Source: Sporomusa malonica (lineage in GTDB: Bacteria; Bacillota; Negativicutes; Sporomusales; Sporomusaceae). From it: a DNA stretch of 64,000 bases. Under the pieces are notes generated by a model. That model worked only from the letters and a program-made list of their open reading frames with translations, was not told where the DNA came from and did not search any database. This document shows, one piece after another, positions 62,683 through 64,000 of the stretch (the first letter of the stretch is position 1; each line of letters opens with the position of its first letter). The translations under genes and the position numbers were made by a program. The stretch spans positions 124,001 through 188,000 of the forward strand of contig NZ_FWXI01000008.1 of the NCBI RefSeq assembly GCF_900176355.1. The letters are read 5' to 3'.

Positions 62683-62763
62683 GAAAGTAAAACTTTCCTC
62701 CTGGATAAGGGAAACATCGGCCCGCGGTCGCCAGAGGCTCGGCGCAAGCCGTGTTTTCTTTAT
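62683..62763 (+). repeat. R1 repeat copy f
   Basis: About 81 bp; start palindrome GAAAGTAAAACTTTC, inner part somewhat diverged. It sits between the terminator and the RluA gene. Confidence 0.88.
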
Positions 62764-62833
62764 TTAAGAGGATTTTAATCTGGCAAATACGAATAATATC
62801 TTGTAGACAGTTAAGTTGACTTAAGGAGCTTTT

Positions 62834-63706
62834 ATGCCCGATTTTAAGGTACCACCAACCTGCCCTACCCAGCTGGTAAAAGATTTTATGCGCCGCCAGG
62901 CTGGAATATCGCTGACTTTATGGCGCAAGATAAAAAACAATGGAACACTCGCGATAAACACCATCCCAGCAGCCGTACACGATTTTGTTAATCCTGGTGA
63001 CATAATTACAGTCACCTGGCCGGAAGATTCTTCAATCATAGCAGAGCAACTGCCGCTTGCTATTGCCTATGAGGATGAATGGCTTTTAGCCGTAGATAAG
63101 CCTGCCGGTATGCTGGTACACCCTGCAACCGGGCAACATTCAGGTACACTGGCAAATGCAGTAATGCATTATTACCGACTGCAAAACTATTCATGCGGGT
63201 TTCATCCGGTTAACAGGCTGGACCGCAACACATCAGGTTTAGTACTTATCGCCAAAAGGCCAGATATTCAGCACTGGCTAAATCAAAATCAACAACAAAT
63301 AGCAAAGTTATATCTAGCCATTGTATCAGGCATCCCCTATCCAGACAAGGGCATCATTGACACTCCCATTGGTCGTAAACCTGGCAGTATTATTGAACGG
63401 GAGGTCAGGCCGGATGGTCAGCAGGCAATCACCCATTATCGTACTCTTACAGTTTTCAATAATGCCAGTCTGCTTGAGGTTATACTAGAAACTGGTCGTA
63501 CTCACCAGATAAGAGTGCATTTAAGCTATATTGACTGCCCATTGTTAGGTGATGATTTATACGGTGGTCCAACAAATTTAATTCACCGTCAGTCGTTGCA
63601 TGCCACCAAGCTTAGCTTACCACATCCAGTAACGAAGCAGGATCTTGATATTATCAGCCCCATTCCTAATGATTTAGCATATCTTTTAACCCAACTTGGC
63701 GGTTAG
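62834..63706 (+). CDS. RluA-family pseudouridine synthase
   Basis: 290 residues. S4-like N-terminus (~15-75), catalytic HPVNRLDRNTSGLVLIAK near 126-143 with the essential Asp, then GRTHQIRVHLSYIDCPLLGDDLYG near 218. It makes pseudouridine in 23S rRNA or tRNA. GGAGCTTTT precedes the ATG. The next gene, fba, starts 78 bases later with its own promoter-like sequence. Confidence 0.93.
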   Translation: MPDFKVPPTCPTQLVKDFMRRQAGISLTLWRKIKNNGTLAINTIPAAVHDFVNPGDIITVTWPEDSSIIAEQLPLAIAYEDEWLLAVDKPAGMLVHPATGQHSGTLANAVMHYYRLQNYSCGFHPVNRLDRNTSGLVLIAKRPDIQHWLNQNQQQIAKLYLAIVSGIPYPDKGIIDTPIGRKPGSIIEREVRPDGQQAITHYRTLTVFNNASLLEVILETGRTHQIRVHLSYIDCPLLGDDLYGGPTNLIHRQSLHATKLSLPHPVTKQDLDIISPIPNDLAYLLTQLGG

Positions 63707-63711
63707 GGTAC

Positions 63712-63746
63712 AAATATGCTATAATGAATGGGAAATATGCTATAAT
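63712..63746 (+). promoter_or_regulatory. Tandem -10-like repeat before fba
   Basis: The 14-base sequence AAATATGCTATAAT occurs twice, at 63712-63725 and 63733-63746, 21 bases apart. Each contains a TATAAT. They probably form two overlapping promoters or a regulator site for fba. Confidence 0.6.
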
Positions 63747-63783
63747 ATATCTGGTTTCAGGAAAAACATAGGAGGGATTTCAA

Positions 63784-64000
63784 TTGCCACTAGTCACTTC
63801 GAAAGAGATGTTTAAAAAAGCTTATGACGGTCAGTACGCCGTTGGCGCGTTTAACGTCAATAACATGGAGATTATCCAGGGAATTGTTGACGCAGCCAAG
63901 GAAGAACAGGCTCCACTCATCCTTCAGGTATCGGCCGGCGCACGTAAGTATGCCAAGCATATCTACTTGGTTAAGTTGGTTGAAGCCGCTCTGGAAGATT
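63784..64000 (+). CDS. fba: Class II fructose-1,6-bisphosphate aldolase, N-terminal part
   Basis: Open to the end of the window. The start is a TTG at 63784 with GGAGGG seven bases upstream. The 72 residues visible (LVTSKEMFKKAYDGQYAVGAFNVNNMEIIQGIVDAA and APLILQVSAGARKYA) match the beginning of class II (Zn) aldolases. It acts in glycolysis and gluconeogenesis. Only the first quarter of the protein is in the window. Confidence 0.92.
   Translation, partial: MPLVTSKEMFKKAYDGQYAVGAFNVNNMEIIQGIVDAAKEEQAPLILQVSAGARKYAKHIYLVKLVEAALED

Noticed and set aside
1-64000. CRISPR arrays, tRNA or rRNA genes, prophage or insertion sequences
   Set aside because: No regularly spaced direct repeats, no tRNA TPsiC-like arms in cloverleaf context, and no integrase, transposase or phage structural proteins were seen.

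Overview
The window reads as chromosome from an anaerobic, endospore-forming, diderm Firmicute, most likely Negativicutes of the Sporomusa/Pelosinus type. An alpha/beta small acid-soluble spore protein (56375-56638) lies beside an outer-membrane porin with a Sec signal and a C-terminal Phe (56785-57651). Tungsten aldehyde oxidoreductases, an [FeFe] hydrogenase, superoxide reductase and rubredoxin-type proteins point to a strict anaerobe. No rRNA, tRNA, CRISPR array, prophage or transposase was seen.

Region 1 (1-22250) is mostly a tungsten/molybdopterin block on the minus strand. It holds the tungstate ABC transporter tupABC, a cofactor operon (small ORF, moeA, moeA-PBP fusion, moaD, moaC, MOSC, mog), a radical-SAM maturase, two almost identical aldehyde:ferredoxin oxidoreductase genes (aor1, aor2), an iron-containing alcohol dehydrogenase, a sigma-54 activator, moaA and mobB. 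Together they would import tungstate, build the cofactor, make AOR and interconvert acids, aldehydes and alcohols. Two control layers can be read in the DNA. First, aor1 and adh each have a sigma-54 promoter with the same 16-base core and a shared ~58 bp upstream activator region; a GTCA-N19-TGAC core from that region recurs at the cofactor-operon promoter. Second, tupA, aor1 and aor2 have leaders with the same plan (two hairpins, a conserved CATTGYGNAAAG-like tail, an intrinsic terminator), which looks like a tungsten/cofactor riboswitch. This regulon is the most interesting part of the window.

Region 2 (22250-40500) is mixed housekeeping: a UPF0173 hydrolase, GNAT, nth, threonine aldolase, DAHP synthase behind a 40-codon leader peptide with nine Phe codons and an attenuator, ywbE, a class D beta-lactamase, an FHA-winged-helix protein, DUF2157/GDYXXLXY, recQ, an ArsC-like protein, an ABC-F ATPase, a DEAD-box helicase and topB. 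A ~350 bp duplication spanning the convergent ends of the helicase and topB flanks a DUF1638 gene and leaves a topB 3' remnant.

Region 3 (40500-64000) carries a second DEAD-box helicase, a cupin, the UPF0210/ACT pair, a thioredoxin-reductase-like protein with a double-rubredoxin flavin reductase, DUF896 and DUF1540 proteins, an APC permease, an [FeFe] hydrogenase with group-B-like H-cluster motifs, a nucleoside kinase, a Cu/Zn-SOD-like protein with a small membrane protein, an aminotransferase, asnS, a SASP, a porin, lysC, superoxide reductase, unknown membrane and Cys-rich proteins, an RluA-type synthase and the start of fba. It is sprinkled with six full copies of an ~83 bp intergenic repeat, one chimeric copy and two long 'GAGATTGC' inverted repeats.
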